Shown: piece after piece, positions 8,917 through 17,456 of the stretch
Position numbering within the stretch: position 1 is the stretch's first letter
Layout of the letters: each line of letters begins with the position of its first letter
Source: UBA4416 sp040389965
GTDB taxonomy: Bacteria > Bacteroidota > Bacteroidia > B-17B0 > Aurantibacillaceae
Assembly (NCBI GenBank): GCA_040389965.1
Contig: JAZJZF010000038.1
Span: forward strand, 37,318 to 101,317
DNA: 64,000 nt
Reading direction: 5' to 3'
Notes under the pieces: model-generated
What the model was told of the DNA's origin: nothing
The model's input: the letters and a program-made list of their open reading frames with translations, nothing else
Database searches by the model: none
Made by a program: the position numbers and the translations under genes

Positions 8917-10194
8917 TTATTCCGCCAGAAATTGCTCCATAACCGTGTAAACCTGTTTCAATTCGTTTTCGGTAATGCAATAAGGAGTAATTACATATAA
9001 AATATTGCCAAGTGGCCTTACAATGATCTTACGTTTAAGAAAATAAGCGGCTATACTTTCTGATGCGGTATTCAAATAATGGGTGTGCTCTTCTGTGTTT
9101 ATTTCGAGCGCCAGCACAGTTCCCAGAGATCTTACATCGGTTAGTTTCGGATGTTGCATATGCTTAAGCACAAAAGATTTATGAAGCGATGAGATCCTAT
9201 TTATCTGCTGCCATGTCTCTTCTTTTTCCATAAGGTCGAGACTTGCCAAACCCGCTGAGCAAGCCGTTGGATTTGCCGTGTAGCTATGCCCGTGAAAAAA
9301 CGTTTTGGTTTTATCATCACTCACACAGGCATCATAAATAAACTGCGCACAACTGGTTACTCCCAGGGGCATGTAGCCGCCTGTAAGCCCTTTAGAGAGG
9401 CAAATAATATCGGGTTTATGTTCTAAATAATCGCTGGCGAAAAACTTTCCGGTACGTCCAAAGCCTGTCATGACCTCGTCGGCAATGCAAATAATATGGT
9501 TCGCTCTGCATAAAGCAATCAGCTCATTCAAATGAGCCGCTTCATACATGATCATGCCCGAAGCGCCCTGTATTAAAGGCTCAAATATAAAGCCCGCAAT
9601 ATCATGATGATTGATAAACCAGGATTGCAGGGTTGATTTGATGTCTTCTATATTTTCAGCCGTTGGTACCGGGATATGGATCACATCAAACAACAGATTT
9701 TCAAAGGCATTGTTAAACACATTGCGCGCTCCTACGCTCATTCCGCCAAAAGTATCACCATGGTAGGCGTTTTCGAAAGCAATGAATTTTTTCTTTTGTA
9801 CACCTGTATTATGCCAGTATTGAAGTACCATTTTTAAGCCTACTTCAACGGCTGTGGAACCATTATCGGAGTAAAATATTTTAGACTGGTTATCAGGTAA
9901 ATGCTTTATTAAACGTTCTGCCAGATTAACCGCAGGCTCATGTGTAAAGGCGCTAAAAATAGCATGCTCCAGAGTATGTAGCTGTTCGCTTACTTTTTGA
10001 GAAATGTAGGGATGGCAATGCCCATGCAAATTAACCCACCAACTCGATATGCCATCGAGTAATTTATTGCCGTCTGCATCATAAAAATAAGCGCCTTCTC
10101 CCCTAACAAGTTGCACCGGAGCTTCGGCATATTTTAAATGGGTAAAAGGATGCCAAACATGTTGACTGTCTTTGGATATAATAGATTCGGACAA
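8917..10194 (-). CDS. bioA: Adenosylmethionine-8-amino-7-oxononanoate aminotransferase
   Basis: PLP-dependent class III aminotransferase that makes 7,8-diaminopelargonate from KAPA in biotin synthesis. Seen: HVWHPFTH near the start, DGISSWWVNLHGHCHP, the PLP phosphate region SDNGSTAVEVGLKM, AYHGDTFGG, ADEVMTGFGRTG, and the PLP lysine in CLSKGLTGGYMPLG. The frame stays open to a TTG at 10251, but I prefer the TTG at 10194 (425 residues): it puts SESIISKDSQHVWHPF at the N-terminus as in other BioA proteins, and a promoter box at 10217-10224 lies between the two candidates. No other bio gene is adjacent. Confidence 0.93.
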   Translation of the reverse strand: MSESIISKDSQHVWHPFTHLKYAEAPVQLVRGEGAYFYDADGNKLLDGISSWWVNLHGHCHPYISQKVSEQLHTLEHAIFSAFTHEPAVNLAERLIKHLPDNQSKIFYSDNGSTAVEVGLKMVLQYWHNTGVQKKKFIAFENAYHGDTFGGMSVGARNVFNNAFENLLFDVIHIPVPTAENIEDIKSTLQSWFINHHDIAGFIFEPLIQGASGMIMYEAAHLNELIALCRANHIICIADEVMTGFGRTGKFFASDYLEHKPDIICLSKGLTGGYMPLGVTSCAQFIYDACVSDDKTKTFFHGHSYTANPTACSAGLASLDLMEKEETWQQINRISSLHKSFVLKHMQHPKLTDVRSLGTVLALEINTEEHTHYLNTASESIAAYFLKRKIIVRPLGNILYVITPYCITENELKQVYTVMEQFLAE

Positions 10195-10216
10195 AGTAGT
10201 ATTGATTAGTGTTTTG

Positions 10217-10252
10217 CAAAAATACCTTTCTTTTCCTGACGAAAAAAACAAA
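10217..10252 (-). promoter_or_regulatory. Putative bioA promoter inside the longer open frame
   Basis: TATTTTTG (10217-10224, minus strand) matches TAnnTTTG exactly. A TTTG lies at 10249-10252, with a 24-base spacer that is longer than usual. It supports translation from TTG 10194, since the upstream TTG at 10251 would fall in the -33 box. Confidence 0.5.
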
Positions 10253-10289
10253 CACGTTTAAACGCAACATCCTATTAGTTTTTAATATA

Positions 10290-10550
10290 AAGTAGTTGGG
10301 CGCGTCACTTCGGGTCAGGCTCCTCAGCCGTGATCCGCTAACACAGATCATTATCAGGAGCTTTTTCCCGCTTTTCGCTATATCTTTTTGGCAAAGCTGC
10401 AGCCAAAAAGGATGCCGCTACAATCGGGGCTATGGTTGTAATTTCAAATGAACACTGCGCCAGGGACGAAGCGGTTTGTTTGAGCTCCTTTGTTTGAACC
10501 GCAGGGCAAACAAAGAGCGAGTAGCGACGGCCCGCCCGGGCGCCCAAAAA
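10290..10550. repeat. GC-rich interspersed repeat element with internal hairpins
   Basis: This stretch is clearly richer in G+C than its flanks. It contains CTTTTTGGC paired with GCCAAAAAG around a GCTGCA core (about 10387-10412) and CTTTGTTTG (10488-10496) paired with CAAACAAAG (10507-10515). The short open frames across it do not look like proteins. Similar blocks (GTCACTTCGGGTCAGGCTCC...GCCGCTACAATCGGGGCT) occur between genes in several Bacteroidota as I recall them, so a dispersed non-coding repeat is likely. It fills most of the 10252-10669 gap. Confidence 0.55.
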
Positions 10551-10616
10551 ATAAAATAAGGTATTCTACCCTATCGGGATTATTCTCATCTGTTAAATCC
10601 TTCTTCATAATTTTCC

Positions 10617-10646
10617 TTTCAAATAATTAACCAATCATTATATTTG
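10617..10646 (+). promoter_or_regulatory. Putative promoter of the acyl-CoA carboxylase gene
   Basis: TATATTTG (10639-10646) matches TAnnTTTG. A TTTC at 10617-10620, 18 bases upstream, is a one-off match to the TTTG box. The ATG is 24 bases downstream. Confidence 0.5.
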
Positions 10647-10669
10647 GTCTTCTAAAAAACAAAAACACA

Positions 10670-12289
10670 ATGGACTTAGAGTTTAATAAAAACGACGATA
10701 AAATGCGTTTGCTCATTTCTCAAATGGAGCATCGCTTAAATAAAATATACGAAGGCGGTGGTAAAAAACGCATCGAAAAATTACACGAGCAAGGAAAGAT
10801 GAGTGCGCGTGAGCGTATTGATTTTTTATTGGATAAAGACACGCCCCGTTTTGAAATGGGTGCCTTTGCCGGTTATGAAATGTATGCGGAACATGGCGGC
10901 TGCCCGGGTGGTGGCGTAGTAATCGTTATTGGGTATGTAAGTGGTAAGCAATGTATTGTGGTAGCAAATGATGCCACTGTAAAAGCAGGAGCCTGGTTCC
11001 CGATAACGGGTAAAAAGAATTTACGTGCACAGGAAATTGCCATGGAAAACCGTTTGCCAATTATTTATTTGGTAGATAGCGCCGGTGTGTATTTACCGTT
11101 ACAGGACGAAATTTTTCCTGACAAAGAACACTTTGGCCGTATCTTCCGTAATAACGCCATCATGAGTGGTATGGGCATTTTACAGGTATCTGCCGTTATG
11201 GGAAGTTGTGTGGCAGGTGGTGCCTATTTACCAATTATGAGCGATGAAGCCATGATTGTGGATAAAACAGGATCTATCTTTTTAGCAGGTTCTTATTTAG
11301 TGAAAGCGGCTATTGGCGAAACCATTGATAACGAAACATTGGGTGGTGCCACAACGCATTGCGAAATAAGCGGTGTAACCGATTATAAATGTAAAGACGA
11401 TGCCGATTGCCTAACCCGCATCCGTAACATTATGAGTAAAGTGGGCGCATATGATAAAGCCGGCTTTAACCGCGAAACCCCTGCCCTACCTAAAAAAGAA
11501 CCTAAAGATATTTACGGTATCCTTAACGACAAGCAATATGAAATGCGTGAGATCATTGAGCGTATTGTAGATAATGGCGAACATGAAGAATACAAAGAAC
11601 TATACGGACAATCGATTGTGTGTACTTACGCACGCATTGATGGCTGGGCGGTTGGTATTGTTGCCAACCAACGTAAAGTGGTAAAAAGCAAGAAAGGCGA
11701 AATGCAGTTTGGTGGTGTTATTTACAGCGATAGTGCTGATAAAGCAGCACGTTTTATCATGAACTGTAACCAGAAAAAAATTCCTTTGGTATTCCTGCAG
11801 GATGCCACCGGCTTTATGGTTGGCTCTCGTAGCGAGCATGGCGGTATTATTAAAGACGGTGCTAAACTGGTAAGTGCCATGGCAAACTCGGTAGTACCAA
11901 AATTCACCATCATATTAGGAAACAGCTACGGTGCTGCTAACTACGCGATGTGTGGTAAAGCATACGACCCCCGTTTAATTGTTGGTTGGCCAACAGCGCA
12001 AGTTGCTGTAATGGGTGGCGCACAGGCTGCCAAAGTATTGGTGCAAATTGAAGTAGCTTCTTTAAAAGCCAAAGGCGAAGAAATTACTCCTGAAAAAGAA
12101 GCAGAATTATATAACAAAACAAAAGACAAATACGATACTCAAACTACGCCTTATTATGCGGCTTCGCGCTTATGGCTGGATGCTATTATTGATCCTTTGC
12201 ACACACGTAAAGTCATTAGCATGGGTATTGAAATGGCCGATCATGCTCCTATTACAAAACAATACAACGTTGGCGTTTTACAAACCTAA
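10670..12289 (+). CDS. Acyl-CoA carboxylase, carboxyltransferase (beta) subunit
   Basis: 539 residues with both halves of a carboxyltransferase. The N half holds GGGVVIVIGYVSGKQC, NDATVKAGAWFPITGKKN and GSCVAGGAYLPIMSDEA; the C half holds VGIVANQ, FLQDATGFMVGS and YGAANYAMCGKAYDPR. The HFGRIFRNNAIMSGMGI pattern and the NDATVK block are closest to the methylcrotonoyl-CoA carboxylase beta type, but propionyl- or geranyl-CoA cannot be excluded. It transfers carboxyl from biotin to an acyl-CoA in branched amino acid or propionate metabolism. No biotin carboxylase gene is in the window. The TAA is directly followed by the ATG of the next gene, so the two are likely co-translated. Confidence 0.92.
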   Translation: MDLEFNKNDDKMRLLISQMEHRLNKIYEGGGKKRIEKLHEQGKMSARERIDFLLDKDTPRFEMGAFAGYEMYAEHGGCPGGGVVIVIGYVSGKQCIVVANDATVKAGAWFPITGKKNLRAQEIAMENRLPIIYLVDSAGVYLPLQDEIFPDKEHFGRIFRNNAIMSGMGILQVSAVMGSCVAGGAYLPIMSDEAMIVDKTGSIFLAGSYLVKAAIGETIDNETLGGATTHCEISGVTDYKCKDDADCLTRIRNIMSKVGAYDKAGFNRETPALPKKEPKDIYGILNDKQYEMREIIERIVDNGEHEEYKELYGQSIVCTYARIDGWAVGIVANQRKVVKSKKGEMQFGGVIYSDSADKAARFIMNCNQKKIPLVFLQDATGFMVGSRSEHGGIIKDGAKLVSAMANSVVPKFTIILGNSYGAANYAMCGKAYDPRLIVGWPTAQVAVMGGAQAAKVLVQIEVASLKAKGEEITPEKEAELYNKTKDKYDTQTTPYYAASRLWLDAIIDPLHTRKVISMGIEMADHAPITKQYNVGVLQT

Positions 12290-12694
12290 ATGCTGGAACA
12301 AGAAGCCATACATATCATTAAAGAGGTAGATCTGCCGGAAGCAAACGTTGCGCTAATGTCTGATGGAATTATGTATGTTTTATTTAAAGAGAATTCCATG
12401 CTGGATATTACTTTGCAGCTTAAGTTATTTGCGACCTACGATGAAATAACACAAGGTAAAAAAGTACCTTTTTTATTTATTGCCGATGATGGCGTAACCG
12501 TTACAAAAGAAGCAAGGGAAAATGCCATTCTCCAGGAAAAAAACGTACCGCGCTTAGCATCTGCGATATTGGTGACAAGCCTTGCTTATAAATTAGTGGC
12601 TAATTTTTACCTACAGTTTAATAAACCTAAAATACCTTATAAGGTATTTACCTCTAGAAATGCAGCTATTGAATGGCTGAGTCAGTTTTTGTAG
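12290..12694 (+). CDS. Conserved hypothetical protein (DUF7793-like, STAS/SpoIIAA-like fold)
   Basis: 134 residues, no signal peptide. Alternating beta and alpha segments and a C-terminal block LVANFYLQFNKPKIPYKVFTSRNAAIEWLSQFL are typical of a group of Bacteroidota proteins annotated DUF7793, thought to have a STAS/SpoIIAA-like fold; this assignment is from memory. The ATG directly abuts the stop of the carboxylase gene, so it is probably on the same transcript. Any functional link with the carboxylase is inference. Confidence 0.75.
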   Translation: MLEQEAIHIIKEVDLPEANVALMSDGIMYVLFKENSMLDITLQLKLFATYDEITQGKKVPFLFIADDGVTVTKEARENAILQEKNVPRLASAILVTSLAYKLVANFYLQFNKPKIPYKVFTSRNAAIEWLSQFL

Positions 12695-12767
12695 TAGTAT
12701 TGCTTTTACTTTTTTTCTTGATAAGGTAATTGTGTATTACCTAATTGTCCAGTTCAAGCAAATGTTT

Positions 12768-12970
12768 GAGATTGTTTATCGTCCTAACATCTTATGTTCT
12801 TTTTACTTTTTTTCTTGATAAAAAAAGTAAACAAAAAAATCAAGGACGAACACCAACCTCCATTTTTTTGCGCACAAGCCCGCCCAGGAAACGGAGTAAA
12901 AAATGGGGGTTCGCACTGTTCGTCCCCAGCAGCCGCACTATTACCAATGTATGCAGTAACGTATTTATTT
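12768..12970 (+). repeat. Structured interspersed repeat, copy R1
   Basis: The most complete copy. Helix 1: TTTACTTTTTTT (12802-12813) and AAAAAAAGTAAA (12820-12831) around loop CTTGAT (12814-12819). That loop is complementary to ATCAAG (12839-12844), a possible pseudoknot. Outer helix: GGACGAAC (12844-12851) with GTTCGTCC (12918-12925). Inner helix: AACCTCCATTTTTT (12855-12868) with AAAAAATGGGGGTT (12898-12911). A tail CAGCCGCACTATTACCAATG follows. The part from 12768 to about 12845 is nearly the same as copy R5 on the other strand. Short open frames here are not credible proteins. Confidence 0.75.
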
Positions 12971-13044
12971 TCAATAACGATCTGTTGATTCAAACTAAAG
13001 CATTATGGAATTTCTAATTTTAAAAACAGATTAAACCTCATGAA

Positions 13045-13240
13045 TAAAAGCGCGTGGGTTTGTCAAAACGCGATGATGGTTAGGGGTGAATTTTATTTTT
13101 TTTAGATGAGCCCGAAAAAGCTTTAGTTCTCTTTCGGTTGCGAACCTTAAAAAATAAAAGAGCGCGTGGGAATCGTTTTGACTTGTCTTTTTGTTTCTTT
13201 TTTGACTAAGAAAAAAGAAAGCACTAAAAAAAGAAAATAT
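13045..13240. repeat. Secondary repeat module with inverted GCGCGTGG/GTCAAAACG parts and a decayed hairpin
   Basis: AAAAGCGCGTGG at about 13047 recurs at about 20091 after the tail of copy R4, so the order hairpin, tail, GCGCGTGG module is kept in two places. Within this stretch GTCAAAACG (13062-13070) faces CGTTTTGAC (13174-13182). A TTTCTTTTTT...AAAAAAGAAA hairpin at about 13195-13220 resembles helix 1 of the structured repeat. With R1 it accounts for most of the 12695-13309 gap; no gene was seen. Confidence 0.5.
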
Positions 13241-13309
13241 ATTGTGTTTGAGAATACATCTCCTCCTGCGTTGGATCGCAATGACGAAATTGTTTTCAAT
13301 AATTCGCCC

Positions 13310-13837
13310 TTACTCCCTCCATTGTTTAGGCTTTGGGTACTTACCTATTTTATTGGGATCAAACTTACAGGTATAGGATGTTTGGCCTTCAGATTTTGAA
13401 TAAGTAGCGATCAGGTTTTGCTTAAATTCCTTTGACTGTAAAAACGGAACATCACTCTTTTGATGTATGCTATCCAAATCAAGCAAATGGATTCTGAACT
13501 CTTCTATTGTTGGATCGTCGGGGAATTCGTTATGGATGATCTCGCCCCATGTCCAGCTGCAGGAGTAAGCGTTGGGGTTCCAGCCTTTGCCGCTTAGCAC
13601 AAGATCTAAGGTATTACCTGATTTAATATGTGCCAGCGTATTAAAGGTGCAGGAACAGCTATCCGAAAACGGCGGGCCGCCATCGTTGTTATCACCTATG
13701 CTTTCAACCATATCGTTTATGGCATTAAGGGTATCTATATATTTTATGGTAACGGCTTGCGGAAGTTCTTTTGGAGCTTCGTTACAGGAAAATAAGAAGA
13801 TAGCGGAGGCTATGATTAAACGGATACTGAGTTTCAT
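13310..13837 (-). CDS. Lipoprotein of unknown function
   Basis: 175 residues with a lipoprotein signal (hydrophobic stretch, LFSC, Cys18). The mature part is acidic and has five further cysteines, including a CSC pair near 62 and a late C in TSYTCKFDP, so disulfides are likely outside the cytoplasm. No family recognised. It follows another lipoprotein gene by 12 bases, suggesting an operon with 13850-14269 and 14274-14516. Confidence 0.65.
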   Translation of the reverse strand: MKLSIRLIIASAIFLFSCNEAPKELPQAVTIKYIDTLNAINDMVESIGDNNDGGPPFSDSCSCTFNTLAHIKSGNTLDLVLSGKGWNPNAYSCSWTWGEIIHNEFPDDPTIEEFRIHLLDLDSIHQKSDVPFLQSKEFKQNLIATYSKSEGQTSYTCKFDPNKIGKYPKPKQWRE

Positions 13838-13849
13838 GTGGAGTGGTAA

Positions 13850-14269
13850 TTATCTTAATGGAATAGCAGGATTCTTTGTAATATTCATCAGGGTATCAAC
13901 TATGGTGCGTTTATCTTTCAATAAAGGATTTGTTGCCTTTAAAAAATACACCTTACCGGGTTTGTAGATAAAATTATAGTTTGACAGGCGCTTGTCAAAT
14001 TTGTGACCTACAGTATCTATTGGCAGAAAAGAATGAAAGGTTATGGTGCCATTATCAAAATAAAATTCACCGCTATCATGGGTACCATCCATACAGCTCC
14101 AGGTATCAAAGGTATAGATATGATTTCGGTGAAAACTCATTTTCGTAAACAGAATATGAAAGCTATCGATGTTTTCATACGTACCGTATAATTCCTCCGG
14201 GTAGGTGGGTTTACAGCTAACAAAAGCCGCAAGTGCGAACAGAATGGGCACTACTAAAATTCTTTTCAT
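13850..14269 (-). CDS. Small lipoprotein of unknown function
   Basis: 139 residues with a lipobox (AFVSC, Cys19). The mature part begins TYPEELYGTYEN and continues as short beta strands (HIYTFDTWSCMDGTHDSGEFYFDNGTITF), as in small lipocalin-like or META-like lipoproteins that report residual structure such as a G-Y/W entry motif. That comparison is weak. It starts 4 bases after the stop of the upstream gene and is followed after 12 bases by another lipoprotein gene. Confidence 0.65.
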   Translation of the reverse strand: MKRILVVPILFALAAFVSCKPTYPEELYGTYENIDSFHILFTKMSFHRNHIYTFDTWSCMDGTHDSGEFYFDNGTITFHSFLPIDTVGHKFDKRLSNYNFIYKPGKVYFLKATNPLLKDKRTIVDTLMNITKNPAIPLR

Positions 14270-14273
14270 TTCT

Positions 14274-14516
14274 TTAAAGAGGAACCATTTTTTGTGACAC
14301 TCTTAGCAAATATAACAAGAAAACAGATGACAACACCTCGTCTAAAAAACGGATCCTAAAATACACATCTTCGGTAATGGTATTGAAGTTTGCGGGCAGG
14401 CAATGGTTGTTATGAAGCAGGAAATGAAAGAACACCTGTTGGAGGCTTCTCCTTAAACTATCTGGACCGGCAAAGTCCAGTAATTCTTCGAGGGAGGCAA
14501 TGAGGCTTGTATCCAT
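14274..14516 (-). CDS. Small conserved hypothetical protein
   Basis: 80 residues, helical, no signal peptide. The block SLIASLEELLDFAGPDSLRR and the later LPANFNTITEDVYF-IRFLDEV follow a pattern I associate with small Bacteroidota proteins of unknown role. The stop is 4 bases before the start of the lipoprotein gene 13850-14269, which supports a shared transcript and argues that it is real. Confidence 0.5.
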   Translation of the reverse strand: MDTSLIASLEELLDFAGPDSLRRSLQQVFFHFLLHNNHCLPANFNTITEDVYFRIRFLDEVLSSVFLLYLLRVSQKMVPL

Positions 14517-14631
14517 AACAAAGGTTTTATTAATGGATACACTATTCAGAATTTAAAATGAGATAAACGGTAGCTTGTATACTACCGATTGGTTTGAATT
14601 TAGGATGTTATATTATAATGCGGCTAAGGGA

Positions 14632-15588
14632 CTATTTATCATTCTTTGAATCTGCCAATTGTTCAAGATGCTTCTCTCCTGAAACAACAAGTCCTTTTAA
14701 ATCTGCTATGTCGTAAGAGTATAGTATTCTATCATTGTTTCTGTTTTTTTCAATATACGCACCCCAACTATCTAATTGCTTTTTATAAATATTATACTCT
14801 GAAGGAAACTGCTGTTTATGTCGATCATAAAATCCCGTTATTTGTGATAAATATCCAAAATAATCACCTGCATTTTCCCAACCAGTTAAAACAATACTTT
14901 TTGTAACTGTTTTAGCATCTTGTTGTAAATTTACATAATCACTTTTATCTTTTGCATTTTTACTAAAAAAGGTAATAAGGAAAAAAAAGCCTACGAAAAT
15001 TAATAATGCAGCTGAAATTATTATTGTAATATGTTTTTTGAAATTCACTGAAACAAACTGATGCCTTTTATCTTCATCCAACTTATTATTATACTTTGTT
15101 ATGAATTTTGTTCCGTTTGCGTTGGTATACTCAACAATAAACTCTCCTGACGTTAATATAGCAGGCTTATTTTTAAGAATAATTTCCGAAGTAGTTCCAG
15201 TTCCTTCGTAAGATAAGCTAAACCTTGCAATAGCATTAATTTCATTATTTGGACTTAATGGTTTAAAACTATCAATGTTAGGAATAATTTTAAACGATTT
15301 ATCAAAAACAGGCTTTATCAATTTTAAGTTATAAGCTGTATATTCAGAATTATTGCGAAAAGAAATTTGATAATCCCATGTCAACTCAAAATTGTATATT
15401 ACCTCTGTTACAAAGGTTGGACTAGTTAAATCATTTCTTGAAGAAATGCCTTTAGATCTTTGTCCTGAGCTATCGAATTTTAAAACAAAATATATTCTTG
15501 GTTGATCGAAGTATTTTTTCTTTATTGGAGGTATTAATGCTCCTATAAACGTTTTAAATCCAGTTGATATAACACTTACTACTTCCAT
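14632..15588 (-). CDS. Single-pass membrane protein of a putative defence cluster
   Basis: 318 residues. Residues about 28-180 form a beta-rich domain (alternating hydrophobic strands, NYFELTWDYQISFRNN-like pattern). Residues about 188-210 are one strong transmembrane helix (HITIIISAALLIFVGFFFLI), and about 215-318 form a helical, charged C-terminal tail. There is no cleavable signal at the N-terminus. It is the last gene of a minus-strand run, 55 bases after the DUF262 gene. No family recognised. A membrane-bound partner or effector for the FRG/DUF262 pair is a hypothesis only. Confidence 0.65.
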   Translation of the reverse strand: MEVVSVISTGFKTFIGALIPPIKKKYFDQPRIYFVLKFDSSGQRSKGISSRNDLTSPTFVTEVIYNFELTWDYQISFRNNSEYTAYNLKLIKPVFDKSFKIIPNIDSFKPLSPNNEINAIARFSLSYEGTGTTSEIILKNKPAILTSGEFIVEYTNANGTKFITKYNNKLDEDKRHQFVSVNFKKHITIIISAALLIFVGFFFLITFFSKNAKDKSDYVNLQQDAKTVTKSIVLTGWENAGDYFGYLSQITGFYDRHKQQFPSEYNIYKKQLDSWGAYIEKNRNNDRILYSYDIADLKGLVVSGEKHLEQLADSKNDK

Positions 15589-15643
15589 TAATTTTCGTGC
15601 TTTTTAAATTCACTTATGTATATGTATTTAAGAAAATATACAC

Positions 15644-16711
15644 TTATAGCCCCTTTTTTAAGTATTCTACAAGTATTCTATACCTCTCCTTTATCGAACC
15701 TGCATCATTTGTTCCCTGAAGTGATAGTCGATCGAATTCTATTAAATCGTAATTTGCTAATTTAATATCCCTTTCAGCTAAGTCTTTATTCTTTTTGATC
15801 TCATCCCTAAAGTTTAAAAGATGCTTTCTCGTTATGTTTTTAAGTCTTTTGTATAGTATATCTCTAAATAATAGATAATAGATTGGAATAATACTTTGAG
15901 TTCTTAAAAGCGGATCATGGTCAGAAAAGACACTTGACATATTCGTTAAAACTTGAAGAGTTATCTTTTCAATGTCTGCAACTTTTAATTTGGAATCAGA
16001 TTTATAATTTTCAACTAACGCATCTAAAAAAGTTTTTTTAGTATCATAAATTCTAGCGACTTTCTGTTGCTGATAGTGCTCGATAAAAAGAAGCCTAACA
16101 GATACCTCTAAAAACTGAAAGCGTTTATTTGAGAATTTCACTTTATTTTTAAAAAACGGCTCATTAGATAATTTTTTAATTGATTTTACTAAGGGGCCAC
16201 CAATCGCATTTCTTTTTTCTGCAGAGTTTAGAGGAACAGCTTCGTTTAATCGAAGAAACATATCATCAATTAAATCCATATCGTCCGTTTCTACACATGT
16301 TATTGGAAGTTCAAATGATTCAAATGACATTTTGAGTTTAGGATAATGCTCCGCAATATCCTTATAATATAGGTTTGCAGCTTTTACTTTTGGATCTCTT
16401 AAATATTCAAAATATTGAGATAATGGAAATTCTCCTCCAATGAACTTCAGAATTGTTTCAATCCTTTGTCTTCCATCAATTACCGCAAACTCTTTACCTA
16501 TTTTCTTTTTCTGTTCAAATGGAAGAACATGAAAATATAATTTCGGAATATCATAATCATTCAAAATAGAGTCAATAAGCAACTGTCGTTTTTCAATGGG
16601 CCATATGTCGCCATTTCTTTGATATTCTGGATTAAATAGAATAATATCTTTTTCAAACTGTAATCTTAAGATATTACTGTTCTTTTTTGCATATGTCGAT
16701 ATATAACTCAT
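15644..16711 (-). CDS. DUF262 (ParB/GmrS-like) domain protein
   Basis: 355 residues. The N-terminal DUF262 domain is clear: NPEYQRNGDIWPIEKRQLLI at 27-46 and the signature DGRQRIETI at 79-87, equivalent to the DGQQR motif of GmrSD and SspE-type proteins, where the domain binds or splits nucleotides. The C half is helical with no HNH (DUF1524) motif, so the usual GmrD nuclease half is missing. The ATG overlaps the stop of the FRG gene by one base (TAATG), so the two are translationally coupled. DUF262 proteins are frequent in phage-defence loci; that role is inferred. Confidence 0.85.
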   Translation of the reverse strand: MSYISTYAKKNSNILRLQFEKDIILFNPEYQRNGDIWPIEKRQLLIDSILNDYDIPKLYFHVLPFEQKKKIGKEFAVIDGRQRIETILKFIGGEFPLSQYFEYLRDPKVKAANLYYKDIAEHYPKLKMSFESFELPITCVETDDMDLIDDMFLRLNEAVPLNSAEKRNAIGGPLVKSIKKLSNEPFFKNKVKFSNKRFQFLEVSVRLLFIEHYQQQKVARIYDTKKTFLDALVENYKSDSKLKVADIEKITLQVLTNMSSVFSDHDPLLRTQSIIPIYYLLFRDILYKRLKNITRKHLLNFRDEIKKNKDLAERDIKLANYDLIEFDRLSLQGTNDAGSIKERYRILVEYLKKGL

Positions 16712-17442
16712 TATATTTCTTTTTTAAGTGTTTCACCAATACTGGATAATTCAGGGAATAATTGAAATTTATCAATCCCACATAGCTTCAACTCTTTTAA
16801 TATTTCCTTTTTAGAGCTTGCTGGAATTAAATATCGCCAAACATGTTTTTTATCATTAATTTCCTCTATAGCCGATTTTTTTTTATGAAATATTGTAAAT
16901 GTCCCTTGTTGAGCCTGCATTCGAGGAGTATTTCTTGTAGATATGGTCGCAGCAGGCCCCATAACGTTAGTTTTATCAGCGTGATAACTTTTAGGACTAT
17001 AATTTTCTAATTCATTTATGCCTGGAATGTCGAAAGTTTCATCTGGTTCAATTGACGCGTGTTTATTTAATTCTGTTGGTAATAAAACCCATAAAGCTCC
17101 TTCTTTGTCTAGATTGTCTTCACAAGCAAAGTAAAGTGCGACTAACGAGCTTTCTGTCCAATCAAGTAGTCTTGTTGGAACTCCATGATGTTGCATAACA
17201 AATAACCAATCAAAGTCTTCACTGCAATTTGTTGCTACTAATAAACTAGCATTTTGTTTAAACTTTTTTATTAAAGTCATTTCAGAAACACTAGTTGATT
17301 TTCTGTAGAGTGAAGGTATTAATTTATGTTCTTTTTTTGTTTGACCTCTAAACCAAATAGGTCCGTTATGAGATTTACTATCTATCTTTAGTTTTTGAAT
17401 TAGATCAGAAACGCTTTTAATTTCTTTGTCTTTGTATTTCAT
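16711..17442 (-). CDS. FRG domain protein
   Basis: 243 residues. The FRG motif is at 31-33 within PIWFRGQTKKEHKLIPSLYR. The second conserved block MQHHGVPTRLLDWT (83-96) is followed by ALYFACED. The FRG domain is named for this tripeptide, has no settled biochemical activity, and recurs in phage-defence and toxin-like gene pairs. It overlaps the DUF262 start by one base, indicating a fixed two-gene unit. Confidence 0.88.
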   Translation of the reverse strand: MKYKDKEIKSVSDLIQKLKIDSKSHNGPIWFRGQTKKEHKLIPSLYRKSTSVSEMTLIKKFKQNASLLVATNCSEDFDWLFVMQHHGVPTRLLDWTESSLVALYFACEDNLDKEGALWVLLPTELNKHASIEPDETFDIPGINELENYSPKSYHADKTNVMGPAATISTRNTPRMQAQQGTFTIFHKKKSAIEEINDKKHVWRYLIPASSKKEILKELKLCGIDKFQLFPELSSIGETLKKEI

Positions 17443-17456
17443 TTGCTTTATTAGTG

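Noticed and set aside
10338..10547. 69-codon minus-strand frame
   Set aside because: It lies entirely in the GC-rich repeat block, with no start context and no protein-like pattern.
12745..13017. Overlapping short open frames on both strands (90, 69 and 64 codons)
   Set aside because: They coincide with copy R1 of the structured repeat; the frames arise from A/T-rich hairpins and recur wherever the repeat does.
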